Positions 9,597 through 17,496 of a DNA stretch of 64,000 nt are shown here, one piece after another. This DNA comes from Xanthomonas vesicatoria ATCC 35937 (lineage in GTDB: Bacteria > Pseudomonadota > Gammaproteobacteria > Xanthomonadales > Xanthomonadaceae). The position numbers and the translations under genes are program-made. The first letter of the stretch is position 1, and each line of letters starts with the position of its first letter. The stretch lies in contig NZ_CP018725.1 of NCBI RefSeq assembly GCF_001908725.1, positions 4,030,001-4,094,000 on the forward strand, read 5' to 3'. Below the pieces are notes generated by a model that worked only from the letters and a program-made list of their open reading frames with translations, was not told the DNA's origin and searched no databases.

Positions 9597-10697
9597 ATGG
9601 CTGTGCAGGTGCTGGTGCTGAAAGAACAGGCGGCAGGCGAACGCCGGGTGGCCGCAACGCCGGAAACGGTCAAAAAGCTGGTCGCGCTCGGCGCCAGCGT
9701 GTGGATCGAGCCGGCGGCCGGCCGCGCCAGCAGCATGGACGATGCAGGGTATCTGCAGGCCGGCGCGCAATTGGCCAATGCGCACACACTCGCTCAGGCC
9801 GACATGTTGCTCTGCGTGCAGGCGCCGCCGACCGACGTCCTGCTGCATTGCAAGCCGCAGGCGGTGGTGATCGGCATGCTTGCACCCGATGCCGACCCGG
9901 CGCGTGCGCAGGCATTTGCCACCCGCGAACTGGTTGTGTTTCCGCTGGAGCGCCTGCCGCGCACCACGCGCGCGCAATCGATGGACGTGCTGAGTTCGCA
10001 GGCCGGCATGGCCGGCTACAAGGCGGTGCTGATCGCCGCGCAACTGGCGCCGCGGTTCTTCCCGATGCTCACCACCGCGGCCGGCACCATGCGCCCCAGC
10101 AAGGTATTGGTGATCGGTGCGGGCGTGGCCGGCTTGCAGGCCATCGCTACGGCCAAACGGCTTGGCGCGCAGGTGGAAGGCTTCGATGTGCGCCCGGAAA
10201 CCCGCGAACAGATCGCGTCCTTAGGCGCGCGCTTTCTGGATCTGGGCGTCAGTGCTGCCGGCGAAGGCGGCTATGCACGCCAACTCACCGACGACGAACG
10301 CGCCGAGCAGCAGCGCCGCCTGGCAGAGCATCTCAAAGGCGTGGATGTGGTGGTCTGCACCGCGGCCGTGCCGGGCCGGCCTGCGCCAACGATCGTGACC
10401 ACGCAGATGGTGCAGGGCATGCGCGCCGGCAGCGTGATCGGGGATCTGGCTGCGGAAACCGGCGGCAATTGCGCCGCCACGCGTCCGGGCGAAACCTTTG
10501 AGCTCGATGGCGTGGTGATCGCCGGGCCGCTCAATCTGGCAAGCCAGGGTGCCGTGCACGCCAGCGAGATGTTCGCGCGCAACGTGTACGCGTTCGCCGC
10601 GCTGTTGATCGCCGATGGTGCGCTGTCATTCGACTGGGACGACGAGTTGCTGGTGAAGACGCGTTGGTCAGCGATACCCGCGACACCGGCTGCGTAA
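9597..10697 (+). CDS. pntAA: NAD(P) transhydrogenase subunit alpha part 1
   Basis: A 366-residue soluble NAD(H)-binding domain I of the proton-translocating transhydrogenase, the split-subunit form. It belongs to the alanine dehydrogenase/PntA family. The N-terminal region reads KEQAAGERRVAATPETVKKL, and a Rossmann nucleotide-binding motif VLVIGAGVAGLQAIATAKRLGA lies near residue 170. RQLTDDERAEQQ and GSVIGDLAAETGGNC match the domain I fold. It transfers hydride from NADH to NADP+ together with PntAB and PntB, which lie 1.65 kb downstream beyond three opposing genes. Start ATG 9597 is preceded by GGAG. Confidence 0.93.
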   Translation: MAVQVLVLKEQAAGERRVAATPETVKKLVALGASVWIEPAAGRASSMDDAGYLQAGAQLANAHTLAQADMLLCVQAPPTDVLLHCKPQAVVIGMLAPDADPARAQAFATRELVVFPLERLPRTTRAQSMDVLSSQAGMAGYKAVLIAAQLAPRFFPMLTTAAGTMRPSKVLVIGAGVAGLQAIATAKRLGAQVEGFDVRPETREQIASLGARFLDLGVSAAGEGGYARQLTDDERAEQQRRLAEHLKGVDVVVCTAAVPGRPAPTIVTTQMVQGMRAGSVIGDLAAETGGNCAATRPGETFELDGVVIAGPLNLASQGAVHASEMFARNVYAFAALLIADGALSFDWDDELLVKTRWSAIPATPAA

Positions 10698-10816
10698 CGC
10701 GCCGTGTCTTCTTTGAAGCACCAAAGGGCTTTCAAGGAGCGCTGGGGGCGCCGTGGTTTGATCGGTGCCGCCTTCCATCGCAAGCCGGTGCGCTCGCGCC
10801 TTTGATGCAGCGGCGT

Positions 10817-11311
10817 TCAATCGTCCGTCGGCGGGTGCTCGCGTAACCAGGCGCTGCGTTCGGCCGGGCTCATCTTCTGCCAGCGTTGTTGCAGCTCGTT
10901 GCGCTGTTGTGGGTTGAGCGTGCGCATGCGGTCGAACAAGGCCTTGGCTTCGCGGCGCTGGTCCGGGCTCATGTTGCGGAAGCGGTCCATGCCGGCCTTG
11001 GCCTGCTTGCGCTGTTCGGGTGTCATGTCCAGCCAGCGGCTGGCGTGCCGGTACATGCGTGGCCGTTCTTCGGGCACATCGTTCCAGCGCTCGCGCAGCG
11101 CGTCGATCAGTACCTGACGCTGCTGCTGGGTCAGCTTGTCCCACTCCGGCATCGGCGTTTCGTTACGCGGTGTCGGGCCATGCGGGCCGGGCCCGTCCAG
11201 CATCGGCGCTGGCCCCGGCGGCGGGCGGTCCTGCGCCAATAGCGGCGCGCACGGCCCGGCGCAGAGCAACAGGGTCAACAGCAGGCGGGTGGTGCGGGTC
11301 ATCGTGCTCAT
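10817..11311 (-). CDS. DUF3106 family periplasmic protein
   Basis: A 164-residue protein with an N-terminal signal peptide (RTTRLLLTLLLCAGPCAPLLAQ) and a mature part made of repeated W-x2-L/M-T/S-P-x-Q/E-R-x2 units (WDKLTQQQRQVLIDALRERW, WLDMTPEQRKQAKAGMDRF, MSPDQRREAKALFDRM, LNPQQRNELQQRWQKM, MSPAERSAWL), the pattern of DUF3106. The function is unknown; the fold is probably helical and exported. The ATG at 11309-11311 overlaps the upstream stop as ATGA, so it is translated with the ECF sigma operon; a second in-frame ATG lies nine bases on. Confidence 0.85.
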   Translation of the reverse strand: MSTMTRTTRLLLTLLLCAGPCAPLLAQDRPPPGPAPMLDGPGPHGPTPRNETPMPEWDKLTQQQRQVLIDALRERWNDVPEERPRMYRHASRWLDMTPEQRKQAKAGMDRFRNMSPDQRREAKALFDRMRTLNPQQRNELQQRWQKMSPAERSAWLREHPPTDD

Positions 11312-11661
11312 TCCATGGCCAAAGCGGTGTCGGACCCGAGCCAGACATACAGGTCGGGGTTCTGGGTCAGCAGGTCGTCGGTGTCGGTGCTGGCGGCATT
11401 GCCGGCGGTGGCCACGGCCTGGGTCGGGGCCACGCCTGCGGGTGCGCTGTCGCCCGGTCGCAGCTGCAGGCCGATACCGATGGCCAGCAGCCCGGAGCAG
11501 GCGGTTGCCAGCAGCCAATAGCCGCGGCGCGTGCGCGTTGCCGACGCCTGGCGGGCCTGGCGCAGGCGTGCCAGGGTCTGCGGCGGCAGGCTGGTGAGCG
11601 CGGCGGCATGCAGTTGGCGCAGTTGCGCATCGAACTGGGCCGGATCGTGGGAGCGGTTCAC
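11308..11661 (-). CDS. small single-pass membrane protein, candidate anti-sigma factor
   Basis: A 117-residue protein with a charged cytoplasmic N-terminus (about residues 1-40), one membrane span (GYWLLATACSGLLAIGIGLQ) and a short periplasmic tail ending LYVWLGSDTALAME. It has no family signature I recognise. Its position directly after an ECF sigma gene, with a GTGA start/stop overlap at 11658-11661, and its topology fit an anti-sigma factor, but no zinc-finger anti-sigma motif (HxxxCxxC) is present, so this is inference from context. Start is the GTG at 11659-11661. Confidence 0.7.
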   Translation of the reverse strand: MNRSHDPAQFDAQLRQLHAAALTSLPPQTLARLRQARQASATRTRRGYWLLATACSGLLAIGIGLQLRPGDSAPAGVAPTQAVATAGNAASTDTDDLLTQNPDLYVWLGSDTALAME

Positions 11662-12221
11662 AGGAAATCCTCGAACTGTTTTTGTAACGCGTCGCGAGCG
11701 CGCGACAGGTGAGTTTTGACCGAGCCCTCGGAGCAGCCCATCGCCTTGGCGGTGGTGGCCACATCCAGGTCTTCCAGTACGCGCAGCGTGAATGCCTCGC
11801 GCTGGCGTGCCGGCAGGTTGCGCAGCGCCTGAACCAGCCGCTGGTAGGCCTGCTGATGTTGCTGCTCGCCGACCGGGCCGATGCCAGGGTCGGCCCAATC
11901 GATCGGGCCTTCGTCATCGGCGCGCTCGGCCGGTGCCCAGAATTTCAGCCGAAACGTGCGGCGGCGCTGCAGGTCGATGATGCGGCTGCGCAGGATGCTC
12001 CAGAACAGCGGCGTCCATTCGGCAGCCGGCCGCTCGCGGTAGCCGAGCAGCTTGACCATGGCGTCCTGCACGGCATCCAGCGCGTCTTCGCGGTGGCGCA
12101 GGCCGGCCTCGGCAAACCGGAACGCGCGCGGGCCGATGCCGGCCAGGAAGGCGTCCAGCGACACCGGGACGGCGGCGGCCGTTGCAGCGGGTTGCGGATC
12201 GAAAGGAGTTCCCACCAGCAC
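11658..12221 (-). CDS. RNA polymerase sigma factor, ECF type
   Basis: A 187-residue sigma-70 family factor. Region 2 is seen as RHREDALDAVQDAMVKLL with WTPLFWSILRSRIIDLQRRRTFR. Region 4 is RLVQALRNLPARQREAFTLRVLEDLDVATTAKAMGCSEGSVKTHLSRARDAL, with a clear helix-turn-helix. It should direct RNA polymerase to a small regulon. The open frame extends upstream, but I chose GTG 12219-12221 with GGAAG seven bases before it. It heads a three-gene operon with a putative membrane anti-sigma and a DUF3106 protein; the operon opposes and separates the transhydrogenase genes. Confidence 0.85.
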   Translation of the reverse strand: MLVGTPFDPQPAATAAAVPVSLDAFLAGIGPRAFRFAEAGLRHREDALDAVQDAMVKLLGYRERPAAEWTPLFWSILRSRIIDLQRRRTFRLKFWAPAERADDEGPIDWADPGIGPVGEQQHQQAYQRLVQALRNLPARQREAFTLRVLEDLDVATTAKAMGCSEGSVKTHLSRARDALQKQFEDFL

Positions 12222-12347
12222 AGCGTAGCTTCCGCGAAGACGATACGACGTCAACGGGCGAGCGCGGATTTGGTTGACATGGTCGGTTGGCATGCCCGAT
12301 GCGTGGGTATGATCGGCGGGCCACACCGGCCAGTGGAGCGAAAGACG

Positions 12348-12653
12348 ATGAGCGACGGATTCGTAGCGCTGTACATCTTCATGCTGGCGGCCATCGCCGG
12401 GCACGTGATCATCTCGCGGGTGCCGGTGATCCTGCATACCCCGCTGATGTCCGGTTCCAACTTCATCCACGGCATCGTGCTGATCGGCGCGATGGTGGTA
12501 CTTGGGCATGCCGATACCCCCTTGGAAAAAGCGCTGGGCTTTATCGCGGTGGTGCTGGGCGCGGGCAATGCGGCCGGCGGCTATGTGGTGACCGAGCGGA
12601 TGCTGGACATGTTCAAATCCAGCCGTAAGCCGCCTGGCGGGCAGGCGCCATGA
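12348..12653 (+). CDS. pntAB: NAD(P) transhydrogenase subunit alpha part 2
   Basis: A 101-residue integral membrane subunit with three or four spans (VALYIFMLAAIAGHVIIS, GSNFIHGIVLIGAMVVLG, ALGFIAVVLGAGNAAGGYVV). It is the short membrane part of domain II of the proton-translocating transhydrogenase in the split arrangement. ATG 12348 has GGAG upstream, and the gene overlaps pntB by 4 bp (ATGA), so the two are translationally coupled. Its soluble partner PntAA is encoded upstream at 9597-10697, separated by an opposing sigma-factor operon. Confidence 0.9.
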   Translation: MSDGFVALYIFMLAAIAGHVIISRVPVILHTPLMSGSNFIHGIVLIGAMVVLGHADTPLEKALGFIAVVLGAGNAAGGYVVTERMLDMFKSSRKPPGGQAP

Positions 12654-14107
12654 ACGTCTCCACGCCCGAATTGCTGGGTTGGCTGGTCAAGTCCAGCTAT
12701 CTGATCGCAGCCACCCTGTTCCTGCTCGGCCTGCAGCGCATGGCCTCGCCACTGACTGCGCGCAGCGGCATCCGGTGGGCCGGGCTGGGCATGCTGATCG
12801 CCACGGTGGCCACGTTCTTCCTGCCGGAACTGCACAACGTGCCGTTGATCCTGGCGGCATTGGCGATTGGCACCGGGGTGGCGTGGTGGTCCGCCAAGAA
12901 GGTGGCCATCACCGACATGCCGCAGATGGTGGCCTTGTACAACGGCATGGGCGGCGGCTCCGCGGCGGCGATCGGCGCGGTGGAGTTGCTGCGGTTTTCC
13001 TTCTTCGCCAATCGCGACACCGCGCACTGGAGCGCGCAGGCGATCGCTGAGCTGGCGGCACGGCGGCCGGACACCACCACCGTGGTGCTGGCGGTGATCG
13101 GCTCGGCGATCGGGGCGGTGTCCTTGTCCGGCTCGATCATCGCCTGGGCCAAACTGGATGGCCGGCTCGACCGGCAGGTCATCTTCCCCGGCCAGCAGGT
13201 GTTCAACCTGGTGGTAGCAGTGGCGGTGCTGATCCTTGGCATCTGGGCGGCGAGCAGTCTGCAGCCGCTGGCGATCATCGCCTTCTTCGCTGTGGCGCTC
13301 GCGCTGGGCGTGTTGATGACGCTGTCGATCGGCGGTGCCGACATGCCGGTGGTGATTTCGCTCTACAACGCGTTTACCGGGCTGGCGGTGGCGTTCGAGG
13401 GCTATGTGCTGGGCAACGAGGCGCTGATCATCGCCGGCATGATGGTGGGCGCGGCGGGCATCCTGCTGACCCGGTTGATGGCCAAGGCGATGAACCGGCC
13501 GATCAGCGGCGTGCTGTTTTCCAACTTCGGCGGCGGCGGACAGGCGCAGGAGATCGGCGGCGCGCAAAAACCCATCGAAGCCGGCGACGTGGCCGCGATG
13601 ATGGCTTTCGCCGAGCGGGTGGTGATCGTGCCCGGCTACGGCATGGCCGTGGCGCAGGCGCAGCACAAGATCTGGGAGCTGGCGCAGCGGCTGATCGCGC
13701 GCGGGGTGAAAGTGAAGTTCGCGATCCACCCGGTCGCCGGGCGCATGCCGGGGCACATGAGCGTGTTGCTGGCCGAGGCCGGCGTGCCGTACGACCTGAT
13801 CGCCGATATGGACGACATCAATCCCGAGTTCGCCAGCACCGATGTGTCGCTGGTGATCGGCGCCAACGACGTGGTCAATCCGGTCGCCAAGACCGACCCG
13901 GCCAGTCCGATCTATGGCATGCCGATCCTGGACGTGGTCAATTCACGCAATACCGTGGTGATCAAGCGCGGCAAGGGCACCGGCTTTGCCGGCATCGAAA
14001 ACGCGCTGTTCTATGCAGACAACACCCGCATGCTTTATGGCGATGGCGCGGAGGCGGCGGGCGCGCTGGTCAGCGAGTTGAAAGCGTTGGATGGGGGCGG
14101 GCATTGA
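12650..14107 (+). CDS. pntB: NAD(P) transhydrogenase subunit beta
   Basis: A 485-residue beta subunit. Roughly residues 1-290 are membrane spans (for example VLAVIGSAIGAVSLSGSIIA and VFNLVVAVAVLILGIWAA). The C-terminal domain III binds NADP(H), with VVIVPGYGMAVAQAQH and the HPVAGRMPGHMSVLLAEAGV, DMDDINPEFASTDVSLVIGANDVVNP and NSRNTVVIKRG motifs typical of PntB. The enzyme uses the proton gradient to drive NADPH formation from NADH. Length and motifs are complete. It overlaps pntAB at ATGA 12650-12653. Confidence 0.95.
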   Translation: MNVSTPELLGWLVKSSYLIAATLFLLGLQRMASPLTARSGIRWAGLGMLIATVATFFLPELHNVPLILAALAIGTGVAWWSAKKVAITDMPQMVALYNGMGGGSAAAIGAVELLRFSFFANRDTAHWSAQAIAELAARRPDTTTVVLAVIGSAIGAVSLSGSIIAWAKLDGRLDRQVIFPGQQVFNLVVAVAVLILGIWAASSLQPLAIIAFFAVALALGVLMTLSIGGADMPVVISLYNAFTGLAVAFEGYVLGNEALIIAGMMVGAAGILLTRLMAKAMNRPISGVLFSNFGGGGQAQEIGGAQKPIEAGDVAAMMAFAERVVIVPGYGMAVAQAQHKIWELAQRLIARGVKVKFAIHPVAGRMPGHMSVLLAEAGVPYDLIADMDDINPEFASTDVSLVIGANDVVNPVAKTDPASPIYGMPILDVVNSRNTVVIKRGKGTGFAGIENALFYADNTRMLYGDGAEAAGALVSELKALDGGGH

Positions 14108-14352
14108 GGCGTGGTGCGACTGATTTGGCAGGTGAATTTGCGAAGCTGCTTGGTCGAGGGGGGCATCCCTTACAACCAAGGAGCTAGTAGCGGAGCTGCA
14201 GAACCGCCGCTCCACAGTTGATCTGCTTGCATTGTCCAGCCAGTCGTAAACCAGCCACGCAGTTTCAAGAAAATACCGAGCTTTCGGGGGCGTAGCGGTG
14301 TTTAAAGACATCCAAAAGCTCGGCTTGTCGAGTGCGCGGTGCCTCACCGCTT

Positions 14353-14423
14353 GCGGGACACGCCGTGAATCCGTGCGTGGAGGCTCCTTGGCGGCATCCA
14401 TGCCGCCAAGGGTCCCGCAACCG
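14353..14423 (+). repeat. intergenic repeat, copy A
   Basis: Begins GCGGGACACGCCGTGAATCC and contains the near-palindrome CGGCATCCATGCCG. By eye it matches the reverse complement of 14641-14713 at roughly three bases in four. The sharing of blocks GGACACGCCG, GGCTC and CGGCATCCATGCCG in the same order supports a dispersed intergenic element. Confidence 0.7.
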
Positions 14424-14640
14424 GCAAGGACGCCGCACCAGAGAGTTGGTTGGCTGCTCTCTTGAAAGCGTGTTGCCCGTCTGGGCAAGTGAGAAGTTTG
14501 TATGTCGTGTGTCGACGCCTGCCCATTGCCCGGTTTGCGATGGGAGGTGAGACGTTGGTCGACGCACGTGATCCGACCAGCGCACGTCATGCACCGCTTG
14601 CAACCATGCCCACCGACCATTCCGACAGGTCCTTGCCCGC

Positions 14641-14713
14641 CCACCGTCGCGGGCCTTGCTCGGCATGGATGCCGCGTAAGAGCCCACAGGGACGTACTTG
14701 CGGCGTGTCCTGC
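14641..14713 (-). repeat. intergenic repeat, copy B (inverted)
   Basis: Read on the minus strand it contains GCAGGACACGCCGCAAGTAC, GGGCTC and CGGCATCCATGCCG, aligned with copy A. The two copies could fold as an imperfect stem across about 215 bp. Confidence 0.7.
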
Positions 14714-14880
14714 GATGGTGGGCGGGCAAGGGCTCCGCAGCCAAGTCGCAGAGCCCCCGGCATCGCCGCGTCAGGGAAAAGAACGCGCCGGCGCTCAGTA
14801 GCAGAAGCGTGACTTGAGCCGGGCAGATGAAGCATCAGCGTCAACGACTGCTATCGGTAGCCGTTGCGACCACGTGCGGT

Positions 14881-15300
14881 TCAGCGCGCCGCCCACCACG
14901 CAACGATCACTGCCGCGGCATAACACAGCAGATCAAATGCATTGTTTGCCAGTTGCAACAGGGTCCAGGCCAGACGCGGGCCCATTTTCTGCGCCGAGGT
15001 CCATGGGTCCAGCCCCAGCGATCCGCCCAGTTGCGCGGAGGCAATGCCCCAGTTGGCGCCGACGATGACCAGTGCGGTGGTCGCCACTGCCACGCCGATA
15101 CGCAACCGGCCGGCGCGCATCGTGCCCAGGCGCAGCATCCAGGCCACTTCCAGTGCAACCAGCACTGCCATCCAGCCGGCCTGGTTGCCCAGCGCAAGGG
15201 CGATGAGCAGCCAGGCGATGAGGGCGGTGACGCTTCCCAGCGGCAGGAGCGGGGGCCAGAGCCAGTGGGCGGTTCTGGCGGACGCGGAAGTGGGCGGCAT
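14881..15300 (-). CDS. small four-span membrane protein, unknown
   Basis: A 139-residue hydrophobic protein I do not recognise. Four membrane segments are apparent: WPPLLPLGSVTALIAWLLI, LGNQAGWMAVLVALEVAWML, IGVAVATTALVIVGANWGI and LLQLANNAFDLLCYAAAVIV. I chose the ATG at 15298-15300 because AGGAG stands five bases before it; the open frame continues upstream but with proline-rich, less likely sequence. It is divergent from sufT. No catalytic motif is visible. Confidence 0.75.
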   Translation of the reverse strand: MPPTSASARTAHWLWPPLLPLGSVTALIAWLLIALALGNQAGWMAVLVALEVAWMLRLGTMRAGRLRIGVAVATTALVIVGANWGIASAQLGGSLGLDPWTSAQKMGPRLAWTLLQLANNAFDLLCYAAAVIVAWWAAR

Positions 15301-15474
15301 TGGAGCTCCTGACAGTGCGCACATGATAGAGCGCATGCCGCACTTTGCGACGCACTGCGTCGGCGAATGGAATGCAGCGTCGTCGACGGGATGGGCGGCC
15401 GGCGGCGGTGGCGCCACCGCGGTCGGCTAGAATGGCCGACTTGCGCGCGTCCGGCGCGGCCCCATATCCAGCCC

Positions 15475-16029
15475 ATGTACTCCCGTAGCAGCGAACCCGT
15501 CCAGTTCGAACGCGATTGCGATGCCGTCATGGTGCCGCAGGGCGATTCGGTGACCCTGCCCGCAGGCAGTTACGGCTATATCACCCAGGCCTTGGGTGGC
15601 AGCTATACGGTCTTTGTCGAAGGCAATCTGTTCCGTATTGCCGGCAAGGATGGCGATGCGATCGGCAAGGAGGCCCCGCCGGGGCTGGAATTGCCCGACA
15701 ACGCCAGCGATGAAGAAGTGGAAGCCCTAGTGTGGCAGCAGTTGCGCACCTGCTTCGACCCGGAAATCCCGTTCAATATCGTCGACCTAGGCCTGGTCTA
15801 CGAGGCGGTGGTCAGCCATCGCGAAGAAGATGGCCAGCGCCGGGTGGACGTCAAGATGACCCTCACCGCGCCTGGTTGCGGCATGGGCGAGATCCTGGTC
15901 GACGACGTGCGCAGCAAGGTGGAGATGATCCCGACCATTGCCGAGGCCGACGTCGAGCTGGTGTTCGACCCGCCGTGGGGCCGGCATATGATGTCCGAAG
16001 CGGCCCGTCTCGAGACCGGCATGCTCTGA
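15475..16029 (+). CDS. sufT: putative Fe-S cluster assembly protein SufT
   Basis: A 184-residue SufT protein: an N-terminal extension (to about residue 75) with VPQGDSVTLPAGSYGYITQALGG, then a DUF59/MIP18 domain from about residue 80 with CFDPEIPFNIVDLGLVYE, KMTLTAPGCGMGEILVDDVRSKV and VELVFDPPW. The family helps maturation of Fe-S proteins; the Cys in TAPGCGM is the conserved reactive residue of MIP18 domains. Start ATG 15475 gives the usual length of the family. The next gene, ilvE, follows 65 bases later on the same strand and may be cotranscribed. Confidence 0.9.
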   Translation: MYSRSSEPVQFERDCDAVMVPQGDSVTLPAGSYGYITQALGGSYTVFVEGNLFRIAGKDGDAIGKEAPPGLELPDNASDEEVEALVWQQLRTCFDPEIPFNIVDLGLVYEAVVSHREEDGQRRVDVKMTLTAPGCGMGEILVDDVRSKVEMIPTIAEADVELVFDPPWGRHMMSEAARLETGML

Positions 16030-16094
16030 TCGTCAGGCGCCATGTCCTCAGATGTGGCGCCGCGTCCTTTCGCCCGCCATACAGGAATCTTCCG

Positions 16095-17180
16095 GTGTCC
16101 GTGTCCTTCGCTTCCACCCGTTCCCCGTCGCCGCGCAGTGCCGACGAACTGTCCGTGATTCTGGCCGCGCCCGGTTTCGGGCTGCATTTCACCGACCACA
16201 TGGTCGCCATTTCCTGGAACAACGAGCAGGGCTGGCACGATGCGCAAGTGCGTGCGTACGGCCCGCTGCAGCTGGATCCGGCTGCCTCGGTGCTGCATTA
16301 CGGCCAGGAAATCTTCGAAGGCATCAAGGCCTACCGGCACGCCGATGGATCGATCTGGACCTTCCGCCCCCAGGCCAACGGCGAGCGCCTGCAGCGCTCG
16401 GCGCGTCGCCTGGCGTTGCCGGAATTGCCGGTGGACCTGTTCGTTGAATCGCTACGCCAGCTGGTTGCCGTGGATGCCGGCTGGGTGCCGTCGGCACCGG
16501 AAACCAGCCTGTATTTCCGCCCCTTCATGATTGCCGATGAGGCCTTCCTGGGTGTGCGCGCGGCGCACAAGGCTTCGTATTACGTCATCGCCAGCCCGGC
16601 CGGCCCTTACTTCGCCAAGGGCGTGGCGCCGGTGTCGATCTGTTTGTCCACCGAGTACGCGCGTGCGGCCAAGGGCGGTACCGGCGCGGCCAAGTGCGGC
16701 GGTAACTACGCCGCCTCGCTGTTGCCGCAGCAAAAAGCCTATGCGCAGGGCTGCTCCCAGGTGCTGTTCCTGGATCCGGTGGAAGGCAAGTACATCGAAG
16801 AACTGGGCGGCATGAACGTGTTCCTCGTCTACAAAGACGGCACCTTGGTGACCCCGGAACTGTCCGGCAGCATCCTGGAAGGCATCACCCGCGACAGCAT
16901 CCTGCAGCTGGCGCGCGACCGCGGCATGCGCGTGGTCGAGCGCAAAGTCGCAATCGACGAATGGAAGCAGGGCGTAGCGTCCGGCGACATCGTCGAAGTG
17001 TTCGCTTGCGGCACCGCTGCGGTGGTCACCCCGATCGGTGAGCTCAAGGGCGACGGCTTTGCGGTGGGTGATCTGTCCGCACCGGCAGGCGAAGTCACCA
17101 TGTCGCTGCGCCAGGAATTGACCGATATCCAGTACGGCCGCGTGGCGGACCGACACGGCTGGCTAGTGCGCTTGTCCTAA
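16095..17180 (+). CDS. ilvE: branched-chain amino acid aminotransferase
   Basis: A 361-residue class IV PLP-dependent aminotransferase of the longer type II form. It interconverts Leu, Ile and Val with their 2-oxo acids. Motifs are VLHYGQEIFEGIKAYR, the TGAAKCGGNYAAS segment containing the PLP-binding Lys, FLDPVEGKYIEELGGMNVF and LSGSILEGITRDSIL. I chose GTG 16095 because AGGAA ends seven bases upstream; no ATG is close. A strong intrinsic terminator follows 26 bases after the stop codon. Confidence 0.93.
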   Translation: MSVSFASTRSPSPRSADELSVILAAPGFGLHFTDHMVAISWNNEQGWHDAQVRAYGPLQLDPAASVLHYGQEIFEGIKAYRHADGSIWTFRPQANGERLQRSARRLALPELPVDLFVESLRQLVAVDAGWVPSAPETSLYFRPFMIADEAFLGVRAAHKASYYVIASPAGPYFAKGVAPVSICLSTEYARAAKGGTGAAKCGGNYAASLLPQQKAYAQGCSQVLFLDPVEGKYIEELGGMNVFLVYKDGTLVTPELSGSILEGITRDSILQLARDRGMRVVERKVAIDEWKQGVASGDIVEVFACGTAAVVTPIGELKGDGFAVGDLSAPAGEVTMSLRQELTDIQYGRVADRHGWLVRLS

Positions 17181-17205
17181 GTCAGCGTTACAGCGTCAAA
17201 AACAG

Positions 17206-17237
17206 GCCTCTGCGCGTCAGCGCAGGGGCTTTTTTTT
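17206..17237 (+). terminator. intrinsic terminator after ilvE
   Basis: GCCTCTGCGC-GTCA-GCGCAGGGGC forms a 10-bp stem with a 4-base loop, directly followed by eight T. This ends the ilvE transcript. Confidence 0.93.
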
Positions 17238-17300
17238 GCCTGTTATGCAGCAGCGCGCCACGCGCTAAGTCAAAAAAGTGTGGGAAGCGGACTGAACAGA

Positions 17301-17316
17301 CATGACGCTTGTCACA
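17301..17316. promoter_or_regulatory. possible Clp (CRP-like) binding site
   Basis: CATGACGCTTGTCACA matches the CRP/Clp consensus TGTGA-N6-TCACA fully in the right half and in three of five bases in the left. It stands about 180 bp before the first protease gene, in an AT-rich, promoter-like stretch. Clp is an established activator of extracellular enzymes in Xanthomonas; its action here is inference. Confidence 0.35.
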
Positions 17317-17496
17317 AAAATGATATTTAAGTTTCAAAAATGTCGATTTCGTATTTTCCAGTCTGGTTGTAGTGAGATAGGTTCGCTGAACGAATCGATA
17401 ACAGGGGGTCGGTTCGAGGACCTCGGCGCCGACTGATGGAAGACGGCGCCGGACTACACCGCTACGGCGGTTCTCTTTGATCTAGAAGGGAATTCG

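Larger units (their letters stand above)
14108..14880. other. gene-free region with inverted repeat pair
   Basis: About 770 bases without a convincing gene: the open frames here are short, compositionally odd and match no family. The main content is a pair of about 70-bp related sequences in opposite orientation (14353-14423 and 14641-14713), listed separately. Confidence 0.6.

Noticed and set aside
12581-13756. Minus-strand open frame of 391 codons opposite pntB
   Set aside because: His/Arg/Gln-rich shadow of pntB, with no start context and no family.
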